From Holophagaceae bacterium (lineage in GTDB: Bacteria; Acidobacteriota; Holophagae; Holophagales; Holophagaceae), in assembly GCA_016720465.1 (NCBI GenBank), contig JADKKO010000001.1:1-64000 (forward strand): DNA of 64,000 nucleotides, in the 5' to 3' direction. The translations under genes were made by a program, and so were the position numbers. The notes under the pieces are model-generated. The model saw only the letters and a list, made by a program, of their open reading frames with translations, was not told the origin of the DNA and searched no databases. Below are positions 27,844 through 37,500 of the stretch, piece after piece (within the stretch, counting starts at the first letter, position 1; each line of letters begins with the position of its first letter).

Positions 27844-28737
27844 ATGGTGGGGCCTTTCAACGCATCGCTCTTTCCCTTTCCGCCGCACCATTTCGATCGC
27901 GGCGCAGGACTCCGGATGCACTACCTGGATGAAGGGAACGGCCCGCCGGTGCTCATGGTGCACGGCAACCCATCCTGGTCCTTCCACTATCGGAACCTGG
28001 TGCTCGCCCTGCGCGGAACGCACCGCTGCATCGTTCCGGACCACGTGGGCATGGGCTTGTCGGACAAGCCGGACGACCAGGCCTACACCTACACCCTCGC
28101 CCAGCGCATCGATGACCTGGAAGCCCTCGTGGCCTCCCTGGATCTGCGAGAACCGCTGACCCTCGTGGTCCATGATTGGGGCGGGATGATCGGCTTCGGG
28201 TGGGCGATCCGGCATCCAGAGCAGGTCGCCCGGCTGGTGATCCTCAATACCGCGGCCTTCCCTCTGCCGGAGGGCAAGCGGCTGCCCTGGCAGTTGAAGC
28301 TGGCCCGCACGCCTCTGGGCGCGCTGCTGGTGAGGGGTTTCAACGCCTTCGCATGGGGCGCCGCGCGCGCAGGCTGCGCCCGGCACCCCATGCCGCCGGA
28401 GATTTCGGCCGCCTACCGGGCGCCCTACGATTCCTGGGCGGACCGGATCGCCACCTTGCGCTTCGTCCAGGACATCCCGCTGCACCTAGCCGATCCATCT
28501 TTCGCCCTGGTGCACCACATCGCCGGGAATCTGGAGCAATTCAAGGCCACGCCCGCGCTGATTGTTTGGGGGGGCAAGGATTTCGTGTTCGACGAGGATT
28601 TCCTGGCCCAGTGGCGGGTGCATCTGCCCGCAGCCAGGCTGCGCTACCTGGCTGACACCGGGCACTTCGTGCTGGAGGACGCCTCCGACGAGGTGGTCCC
28701 GCTGATTGCCGATTTCGTGCGATCGGGCCATTCTTGA
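27844..28737 (+). CDS. oleB: OleB, beta-lactone decarboxylase (alpha/beta hydrolase)
   Basis: The 297-residue alpha/beta hydrolase resembles haloalkane dehalogenases: oxyanion region VHGNPSWSFHYRNL, nucleophile Asp111 in VVHDWGGMIGFGWA, and a late His in ADTGHFVLEDA. In the olefin pathway OleB removes CO2 from the cis-beta-lactone made by OleC, yielding a cis-olefin; Asp attack on the lactone is the known mechanism. Position between oleA and oleC with 12-bp gaps on each side makes this assignment much safer than homology alone, which could suggest dehalogenase or epoxide hydrolase. Confidence 0.9.
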   Translation: MVGPFNASLFPFPPHHFDRGAGLRMHYLDEGNGPPVLMVHGNPSWSFHYRNLVLALRGTHRCIVPDHVGMGLSDKPDDQAYTYTLAQRIDDLEALVASLDLREPLTLVVHDWGGMIGFGWAIRHPEQVARLVILNTAAFPLPEGKRLPWQLKLARTPLGALLVRGFNAFAWGAARAGCARHPMPPEISAAYRAPYDSWADRIATLRFVQDIPLHLADPSFALVHHIAGNLEQFKATPALIVWGGKDFVFDEDFLAQWRVHLPAARLRYLADTGHFVLEDASDEVVPLIADFVRSGHS

Positions 28738-28749
28738 CGTGGCCCGCTC

Positions 28750-30438
28750 ATGACTGAACCCGATCCTGAATTCCAGCCTACGCAATCATGCAACATCGCC
28801 TCATGGCTGCCAAGGATGGCGCGCCAGCAGCCTGGCACGCTGGCGGTCGTCTTCCCTGACGGCCTGGATGCCGGCGGCAAGCGCGCCTACTCGCACCTGA
28901 CCTACCGGCAGCTCGACGAGCGCAGCGATCAGATCGCCGCGGGATTGCGGCGCCACGGGCTTCGGCGGGGCATGCGCACGGTCCTGATGGTGAAGCCGAG
29001 CCTCGAATTCTTCGCCCTAGCCTTCGCCCTGTTCAAGGCGGGCATCGTGCCGGTGATGATCGATCCGGGCCTGGGCGTGAGCCAGCTCAAGACCTGCCTG
29101 CGGGAGGTGGAGCCCGAGGCTTTCATCGGCATTCCAACCGCCCACGCCGCCCGCGTGCTGCTGGGCTGGGGGCGCGCCACCATCTGGCGGAACATCACGG
29201 TGGGGTCCCGCTGGTTCTGGGGCGGCAAGACCCTGGCCCAGGTGGCGCCCGCCGGGAAAAGCGCAAGCCCCGTGCTGGAAGACACAGGCGCCGATGAGAC
29301 CGCCGCCATTCTCTTCACCAGCGGCAGCACCGGCATCGCCAAGGGCGTGGTCTACTCCCACGGCCAATTCATGGCGCAGGTGGACCTCATCCGCGACACC
29401 TACGGCATCCAGCCCGGCGAGATCGACCTGCCCACCTTCCCCCTCTTCGCGCTATTCGATCCCGCCCTGGGCATGACTACGGTGGTTCCGGACATGGATT
29501 TCACGCGGCCCGCCCAGGTGGACCCCGAGAAAATCAGGACGGCCATCGAGGACTGGGGCGTGACGAACGTGTTCGCCTCGCCCGCCCTGCTCGCCACCGT
29601 TGGGCGCCACGGGGAGAAGCACGGGGTGAAGTGGCCCACCGTGCGGCGCATCCTCACGGCCGGGGCGCCTGTGCAGGCCATCACCCTGGAGCGCATGCAC
29701 CGGATGCTTTCGCCGGAGGCTTTGATCCACACGCCCTACGGCGCCACAGAGGTGCTGCCGGTCACCAGCATCAGCAGCCGCGACATCCTCCGGGAGACGC
29801 GGGAGCTGACGGACCGCGGGGCCGGTGTCTGCGTGGGCCGCGTGGTGGCGCCCAACGACGTGCGCATCATCGAGATCACCGACGGGCCGTTGGAGGAATG
29901 GTCGCTGGCCAAGGAGATGCCCGTGGGCCAGGTGGGCGAGATCGCCGTGTCCGGTCCGACGGTCACCGCCAGCTACTATGGCCGCCCCGAGGCTACGCGC
30001 CTGGCGAAAATCCGGCGGGGAGGCACCATCGTCCATCGCATGGGCGATGTGGGCTACTTCGATGCGGAGGGCCGGCTCTGGTTCTGCGGCCGCAAATCCC
30101 ATCGCGTGGAACTGAGCGACATGACGCTGTTCTCGGCTCCAGTGGAGGAGATCTTCAACACCCACGTGGGCGTCTTCCGGACGGCCCTGGTGGGCGCCAT
30201 CATCGGCGGCATGAAGGTGCCCGTCCTGCTCATCGAACGGGATCCGGACGGAGGCGCGGACGCGAATATCGGGGACCAGGATCTCTTCGAGGCCCTCAAG
30301 GCCATGGGCGCCAACTTCGCCCACACCCGCGTCATCACCCACTTCATGGTGCACCCCGGGTTCCCCGTGGACATCCGCCACAACGCCAAGATCGGCCGCG
30401 AAAAATTGACCGCCTGGGTGCAGGAAAAAATTTCATGA
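28750..30438 (+). CDS. oleC: OleC, beta-lactone synthetase (AMP-dependent ligase family)
   Basis: The 562-residue ANL-superfamily enzyme adenylates the 2-alkyl-3-hydroxyacid from OleD and closes it to a beta-lactone. Visible motifs are the ATP P-loop ILFTSGSTGIAKGVVYSHG at about residue 187, the HTPYGATEVLPV adenine-site segment near 320, the hinge-region GDVGYFDAEGRLWFCGRKSHR near 430, and the C-terminal HNAKIGREKL with the catalytic Lys. The early segment SCNIASWLPRMARQQPGTLA is also typical of OleC. The stop overlaps the oleD start by four bases (ATGA), indicating translational coupling. Confidence 0.92.
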   Translation: MTEPDPEFQPTQSCNIASWLPRMARQQPGTLAVVFPDGLDAGGKRAYSHLTYRQLDERSDQIAAGLRRHGLRRGMRTVLMVKPSLEFFALAFALFKAGIVPVMIDPGLGVSQLKTCLREVEPEAFIGIPTAHAARVLLGWGRATIWRNITVGSRWFWGGKTLAQVAPAGKSASPVLEDTGADETAAILFTSGSTGIAKGVVYSHGQFMAQVDLIRDTYGIQPGEIDLPTFPLFALFDPALGMTTVVPDMDFTRPAQVDPEKIRTAIEDWGVTNVFASPALLATVGRHGEKHGVKWPTVRRILTAGAPVQAITLERMHRMLSPEALIHTPYGATEVLPVTSISSRDILRETRELTDRGAGVCVGRVVAPNDVRIIEITDGPLEEWSLAKEMPVGQVGEIAVSGPTVTASYYGRPEATRLAKIRRGGTIVHRMGDVGYFDAEGRLWFCGRKSHRVELSDMTLFSAPVEEIFNTHVGVFRTALVGAIIGGMKVPVLLIERDPDGGADANIGDQDLFEALKAMGANFAHTRVITHFMVHPGFPVDIRHNAKIGREKLTAWVQEKIS

Positions 30439-31427
30439 TCCTGGTCACCGGCGGCGGCGGCTTCCTGGGGGGCGCCGTGGCCCGGCTGCTGCTCGCCCGC
30501 GGAGATTCGGTGCGCTCGCTGCAGCGGAGCGACGCGCCCGCGTTGCGGGATCTGGGCGCGGAGATCGTGAGGGCGGATCTTGCGGATGCGGAAGCCGTCG
30601 TTTCCGCCGCAGAGGGATGCGATGCGATCCTCCATATCGCCGCCAAGGCCGGCGTGTGGGGTCCTTTCCAGGCCTACTACCACGCCAACGTGATCGGCAC
30701 GCGGAACGTCCTCGAGGCCTGCCGCAAGCAGGGGATCCAGCGCTTGGTCTACACCAGCACCCCATCGGTGATCCATGTTGGCGGGGATGTGGAGGGCGTG
30801 GATGAAAGCGCGCCGATCGCTTCTCGTTTCGACACCGCCTATCCCGCCACCAAGGCCGAAGCCGAACGTATGGTGCTGGCCGCCAATGGGCCCTCTCTCG
30901 CCACGGTTGCGCTCCGCCCGCATCTGATCTGGGGACCCGGCGACCCTCAGCTTGTCGCCCGCATCCTGAGCCGGGCCAGGGCAGGGCGCCTGCGCCTGGT
31001 GGGCGGCGGCGCGAAGCTCATCGATTCGGTCTACATCGACAATGCGGCCCACGCCCACCTGCTGGCCCTGGATCGCTTAGAGCCCGGTTCAACCTGCGGC
31101 GGCAAGGCCTACTTCATCACCCAAGGCGAGCCCATGGCCCAGCGGGACCTCATCAACGGCATCCTCAAGGCCGGGAACCTGCCGCCTTGCGAAAAATCCA
31201 TATCGCCGAAGGCGGCCTACGCCGTGGGCGCCGCCCTGGAAATCGTCTGGCGGATCCTGGGACGCGAGGACGAACCGATGATGACGCGGTTCCTGGCCCG
31301 GCAGCTCGCCACGGCCCATTGGTACAGCATCTCCGCCGCTCGGCGGGATCTGGGCTACACACCCGTAGTGAGCGTGCGTGAAGGCCTGGCACGCTTGGAA
31401 GCGTATCTGCGGATCCACGGGCATTGA
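30435..31427 (+). CDS. oleD: OleD, 2-alkyl-3-ketoacid reductase (SDR family)
   Basis: NADPH-dependent reduction of the OleA product to the 2-alkyl-3-hydroxyacid. The 330-residue extended short-chain dehydrogenase begins MILVTGGGGFLGGAVARLLL (Rossmann glycine motif), then ILHIAAKAGVWGPF, the Ser/Thr active-site stretch LVYTSTPSVI, the catalytic pair in TAYPATKAEAERMV (YxxxK) and LRPHLIWGPGDP. Last gene of the operon; a strong terminator lies at 31492-31519. With OleA, B and C it forms the full long-chain olefin pathway; in other bacteria OleBCD assemble into a large soluble complex. Confidence 0.92.
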   Translation: MILVTGGGGFLGGAVARLLLARGDSVRSLQRSDAPALRDLGAEIVRADLADAEAVVSAAEGCDAILHIAAKAGVWGPFQAYYHANVIGTRNVLEACRKQGIQRLVYTSTPSVIHVGGDVEGVDESAPIASRFDTAYPATKAEAERMVLAANGPSLATVALRPHLIWGPGDPQLVARILSRARAGRLRLVGGGAKLIDSVYIDNAAHAHLLALDRLEPGSTCGGKAYFITQGEPMAQRDLINGILKAGNLPPCEKSISPKAAYAVGAALEIVWRILGREDEPMMTRFLARQLATAHWYSISAARRDLGYTPVVSVREGLARLEAYLRIHGH

Positions 31428-31491
31428 TCCACCCCTTTCGAGATGTGCATTTCCGAACCCGTGGCATCTATTGCTTTTTGCCCGCAAAGAG

Positions 31492-31519
31492 AAAAGCCGC
31501 CGGTTTCCCGGCGGCTTTT
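31492..31519. terminator. Bidirectional terminator after oleD
   Basis: AAAAGCCGCCGG (31492-31503), TTTC loop, CCGGCGGCTTTT (31508-31519): a perfect 12-bp stem with A/T flanks on both sides, serving oleD from the left and the giant minus-strand gene from the right. Confidence 0.85.
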
Positions 31520-31539
31520 CCTGCTTTGGTTTGTAGGGT

Positions 31540-34500
31540 CTAGATGCTGTTGATGATGTAGACCGTATTGGCCACGGTGCCTGCCGGATTCTGGACGGTC
31601 AGGCGGACCCGGCGCTGCTGGCCTGCGACTGGAGCCGCATTGATGGTCAGGGAGTCGCCATTGCTGACGGTCCAGGTGGTGCCGGTGACCTCTTCCAGGA
31701 CTCGGGCGGTGGTGTTGCCCGTGAAGGTCATGGTGAGGGTCACGGGCGTGCCCGCGGCGATGGAGAGCGGGCTCGGGAGCGCGCCGGCTTCGGTGATCGT
31801 GGCAGTGGGCAGTTCCCAGACCATGACGGTGCGGGTGGTGTCCACGGTGCTGGTGCCCTGGACCAAGCGCAGCGTGAAGCCGTACAGGCCATAGGGAGGA
31901 ACCACGAGCGACACAGGCACGGAGGTGCCGGTGCCAGGGCTGCCTGCTGGGCCAAAGGGACCATAGATGGTCGTCACTACGCCGCCATCGTCGGTCTGGA
32001 GGACAGTGGCGGTGCCGGTGGCATCCAGGTTGTATACCCAGTTCATGAAGATCGAATCACCGACGCTGACGATGGCCGGAGACACCGTGAAGCTGCTGGA
32101 GAAGGGCAGCGCGAGGACCGTGACCGTGGCCGTGAAGGTGTCGATGGCGCCCGCGGCGTTGGTGACGACCAGGGTGTAGGTCGTGGTCACGAAGAGCGTG
32201 ACATTGTAGGACCCGCCGTTCACCACGTTGCCGATAGCCGTGATCACGCCGGTGCCGTCGGAGAAGGTCGGCACCAGGACGCTGGCCTGTCCAGCGTTGA
32301 TGGTGGCCGGTGTGGCGACCAGGCTGGTGGCGACGGGGAGCGGAACGACCACGACCGTGGCGGTCCGGGTCACGATGGTGCCGGCCCCGTTGGTGACAGT
32401 CAGGGTGAAGGTCGTCGTGGCCCCAAGTGCGGCGGTCGGGGCGGGCACGCCCGAAAGGACAGCTCCGATACCGTTGTCCACCGAACCGGTGGCACCGGTG
32501 CCGGAGAAGATCGCCGTCAGATTGCTTGTTCCACCGACCGAAACAACGGCCGGCGCTGCGATGAAGCTGGTGGCGAAGGGACCGGACAGCACCGTGATGG
32601 TGCGCTGGGCGAAGGCCTGGAAACCCGCAGCGTTGGTGACCGTGAGCTGGTAGGTCGTGGTGGCTGCCGGGGTCACGTTGTAGATGCTGTTGCTTTCAAC
32701 GATGCCGAGGACCGGGGCCACAACGCCATTGCCATTGGCGAAGATCGGGCGCAATTGCGCGCTTTCGCCGGCGGAAATCGGAGCCGCACCGCCGACCTGG
32801 TTCAGGGCTGCGGTGGGAGCCAAGAGCACATCCACGGAGACGGTTTCAAGATCCGTGCTGCCGGCCGTGTTGGTGACCAGCAGGCTGTAAGTGACGGTGG
32901 TGCCTGCCGCGGCAGCGGTGGGCGTGACGAGCACCGGGACGCCGGAGGTAGGCGTGGCCGGCAACTGCGCTCCTGTGAAGGAGTTCGCGGAGCCGGTGAG
33001 GCCGCCCACGGCGGTGCCGTTGATGAAGAGGGCGGTCAGGTTGATGGAATCGTTGACTGTGATGATGCGGCGGCTGGCCGCAAGGCTGATGGCATTGGGT
33101 CCGGACACCACGGTGACGGTGGCCTGGGTGATGGCCGTGTCACCGGCGGTGTTGGTGACCGTCAGGGTGTAGGTGGTGGTCGCGAGCGGCGTGACAGGAT
33201 AGCCCGCGGCGTTGATCACGGTTCCGACGCCGTTGTTGACGACGCCGGTGCCGTCCGAGAAGGTCGGCGTCAGGGTCGAGGATGTTCCCGCGGTGATCGT
33301 GGCGGGGACGGCCACCAGGTTGGTGGCGACGGGTGCCGCGACGACCACGAGGGGCAACGTGCGGGTCACCGTCTGGCCGGCGAGGTTGGTCTCGGTCAGG
33401 GTGTGGGTCTGGGTTCCCACCGTGCCAGGGATGTAGGGAATGGCTGATCCGCTGGAGGGAACAATAGGCGACGCAGGATTGCCGAGCGCGTCGCCGTGGG
33501 TGATCTCATTGCCATTGACAGCGGGCGTCGAATTGCTGAAGACCGCGGTCAGGTTGGTGACGGCGCCGATGGTCACGGGATTCTTGGAAGCGGTGAAGCT
33601 GGTGATGCTCACGGGCTGGATCACGGTGATGGTGAGGGAAGCCGTGGCGGTCTGGCCCAGGGAATCTCTCACAACCAGGTTGTAGGTGGTGGTGATAGTG
33701 GGTGCGACCGTGTAGGCCACGCCGCTCAGCACCGTCCCGATGGCGGGAGTGATGGTGCCGGTCGGGTTGACGCCGCCGCCGAAGGTCGGCGTGAGGTCTA
33801 CGCTGGAACCCGCGGTGATGGTGTCATCCGCGTCGTTGGAGACCAGGGTGGGCACCGTGAGGGCGGGAACCGGATTGACGTCGCGGGTGGTGGTGCTGTT
33901 GCAGGAAGCCGAGGCCGCGTTGACCACGGTGACGCCCAGGCCGAATGCGCCCACGCCGGTGGTAGCCCCGACGGTGTACGTGATCTGGCTCGTGCCTTGG
34001 CCGGCGGTGATGATGCCGTTGGTGATCGTCCAGGAATAAGTGGATCCGGACTGGTTGGGCACGCTGGCGAAGTGGCCGGTGGTCGTGGCGATCAGGGGTG
34101 AAGCTTCAGCGGTGATGATGCAGATCGGTGCATCCACGACCCTGACGGTGGTGTTGGCGGAGGCCGTGCCACCGGTGCCGACGACGGTGAGCACGTAGAC
34201 GGTGGTGGCCGCCGGAGTCACGGTGAGGGGCGTTCCGGAAGTGATGGCCATCGCGCCGGGATTCACGACATTGGGGCCGACGGTGGCGTTGCTGAAGGTG
34301 GCGAAGAGCTGGGTGCTGTCGCCGACGGTGATGATGGCCGGCACGGCGGTGAATTGGGAGATGGACGGGGGCTGGACCACGGTGATGGTCTGGGAATCCG
34401 AGGCCGAGGTGCCGGCCCCGTTGGTGACCGTCAGGACGTAGGTCGTGGTGACGACTGGATTGACGCTGTAGCCGACGCCATTCACGGCGGTGAGGGTCAT

Positions 34501-37500
34501 GCCGCCGCCGCTGAGGATGCCGACGCAGTCAGGGCCGCCGGTCCATGTGGGGGTGAGGGTGACCGTTTCGCCCACGGTGATGTTGTTGCTGGAGGCTGCG
34601 AGAGCCACGAGCGTGGGAGCGGCCACGATCTTGACCAGGACGCCGGTGGTGTGGGTGACGCCCGCGCCGTTGTCGGCGGTCAAGGTGAAGATGCGGTCGG
34701 AATTGTCAGTGCCATCGAGGGCGACGGCGAAGGGCACGCCAGTGAGGAGCGCAGGCGTGGCCAGCAGGCCGGTATCCGTGCCGACCGAGGAGGTGACGGC
34801 CGCGTTGGCGGGCGGAGCCGGGAGCGGAATATTGAAGAGCGCGGTCAGGTAGAGCGTATCGCCGGAGGTGGCGACCAGGCGGTCGGACACCAGAGCCTGT
34901 GAGAAAGGACCGGCGATCACAAAGATGGTCTCGGAATCCGTGACCTGCAGGCCGGCGGCGTTGGTGACCGTCAGGGTGTAGGTGGTGGAGACGAGGGGCG
35001 TGACCACATAGGAAGCGGCGCTGACCACCGGGCCGAGGCCGTTGTTGATGGAACCGGTCCCATTCGTGAACACGGGATTGAGGGTCGCACTCTGGCCGGC
35101 CGTGATGGTGTAGGGCGGGCCAAGTGCCGGGACCGCCACGTTCAAGGCCGCGGTCGGAGCAGGCACCACCGTTAAATTGGTGGTGGTGGTGTAGGTGGTG
35201 AGGGCCGCGTTGGCGACCGTGAGGGTATAGGTATAGATGCCTGCGGAAACTGCGGCTGCGGTGACGGTCTGAGGCGTGCCGCTGATGACCGTAGGATCTG
35301 GGAATGCGCTCGGCGCGACAAAGCCGGCGGCATTGCTGGTGATGTCCTCGGTGGTCGTGTTGTTGAAGATCGCGTAGAGCTGGGTGCTGTCGCCTTCGGT
35401 GATGATGTTGGGCTGGAAGTAGAAGGCGCTGGCGAAGGGTCCGGCGAGGACCGTGACGGTGAGGCTGGCCGTGGCCGTAGCGCCGACAGGGTTGGTGACG
35501 GTCAGGACATAGGTCGTGGTGGTGGCCGGGGAGACCGGGTAGGCCTGCGCGGAGGTCACGGTGCCGATGCCGGAGATGACGCCGGTTCCGTTGGTGAACG
35601 TGGGCGTGATGCTGGTGGTCTCACCGATGGTGATCGGGTTGTTGGACCCGGCCGTGATGGCGAGGGCCGCCGTGGGAACGCCGTAGACGGTGACGGTCGC
35701 ACCATGGGTGGATGTGACGCCCGCGCTGTTGGTGACGGTCAGCGTATAGACATAGGTGCCGGTCGCGGTGGGTGTGACCGGGAATGGCACTGCATTGAGA
35801 GGATTGATCGCTGCGGGGAGGCCGCTGGTGGCTGCGTTCGGGCCAGTGCCGACAACGGAGGCGGTGCCGCCGGTGCCGATGGTGAAGTAGGCGGTGAGAT
35901 AGGCGGATCCGCCCAGGGTGATGCCCTGGGGTGCCGCGGCCAGGGCGGCCGCGTTAGGACCGGTCAGCACGACGACCGTATGGACGATTCCCGTGGTGGC
36001 GCCGATCGAGTTGGTGACCGTCAAGGTGTAGGTCGTGGTCTGGGTGGGCTGGACCGCGTAGGCCGAGCCGCTGAGCACGGGGCCGACGCTCGGCGAAACC
36101 ACGCCGGTGCCGCCCGCGAAGGTCGGGGTCAGCATGGTTGTATCGCCGGCCGTGATCGGATTCACCGAAGAGGTGAGGCTCGTCGCGGTGGGCAGGCCCA
36201 CCACGAGGATCGTGACTGAGCGATTGACGGAAACCAAAGCAGCGTTCGTCACCGTCAAGGTGTAGGTGGTGGTGGCGGTGGGATTCACGAAGAGCGAGAC
36301 ACCGCTGGTGACCGGGATTCCTGCTCCCGGGAAGGGCGGGAAGCTGCCGCTGGGAGGAGCGGTGATGACGCCGTTCCCGCCCGAGAAGATGCCGATCAAC
36401 TGGGAGTAATCCCCGGCGGTGATGGTGGAGGGGAAGGCGATGAAACTATCGATGACGGGATCGCCCACCACGTGGACCGTGAGGATCCGGGTGACGAAGT
36501 CGCCGGCGGGGTTGGTTACCGTCAGCGTGTAGGTGGTGGTCTCGAGCGGATTGACCGTGTAGGAGTTGCCGGTGATGACCGAGCCGACGCCGCCGATGAA
36601 ACCGGAGCCGTTGGCAAAGGTCGGCAGGAGCTGGACGGGGCTGCCGCCAGCCACGGGCGGAGGCGTCGCCGGGTTGGAGAGGAAGGAGATGATGTCTGGC
36701 GGAGGAACCACGGTGACGACGGTGCCCGTGGTGGCCGAGGCGCCGGCGGCATTGGTGACGGTCATGGTGTAGGTCGTGGTCACGGGAGGCGTGACCAGGT
36801 AGGGCACTCCGTTGAGCACGGGTCCGACCGCATTGTCGACGATGGCGGTGCCGCTGGAGAAGGTTCCGATCAAGCGCGTGGAATTGCCGATGGTGATGAT
36901 CGGCGGAATCGCGACCAGGCTGATGCCGGTGGGGGCGTCCACCACTTTGATGGTCGTCGAGATCTGGACGAAGGCTCCGGCGGAGTTGGTGACGGTGAGG
37001 AGGTAGGAAGTGGTCTGGACTGGCGAAACCTTCACGGGAACGCCGGTCTGGACCGTGCCCAGGCCGTTGTTGATGGAACCCATGCCGTTCGTGAACACCG
37101 GCGTCAGGTTGGCGCTGTTGCCGGAGGTGATGGTGCTGGGGCTGGCGGCGAAGGAAGTGATCACGGGCTTGAGGACCACCGTGACGGTGGCGACCGCCGT
37201 GGCAGAACCGCCAGCCGCATTCGTGACTGTGAGGATGTAGCTCACCGTGCTGGCCGGGGTGACTGTGACCGGCACGCCTGTGATCGGATTGATGGTCGTC
37301 CCATCCAGCGTGTTCGTGATGACCCCGGAACCAGAGGAGAAGCTGGCGGTCAGATGGACGCTATCGCCGATGGTGATCGTGCTGCGGTCGGCGATGAGGC
37401 TCAGGTTGGCGGGGAATCCCGTGACCGTGACGGTGACGCCGGACACTGCGGTGTTGCCGGTGGCATTGGTGACGGTGAGCAGGTAGGTCGTCGTCACGGC

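Noticed and set aside
26041..28485. Long 814-codon minus-strand frame across the ole operon
   Set aside because: Antisense to oleA and oleB in the frame favoured by GC-rich third positions; only its end (26041-26580) encodes a plausible separate membrane protein.
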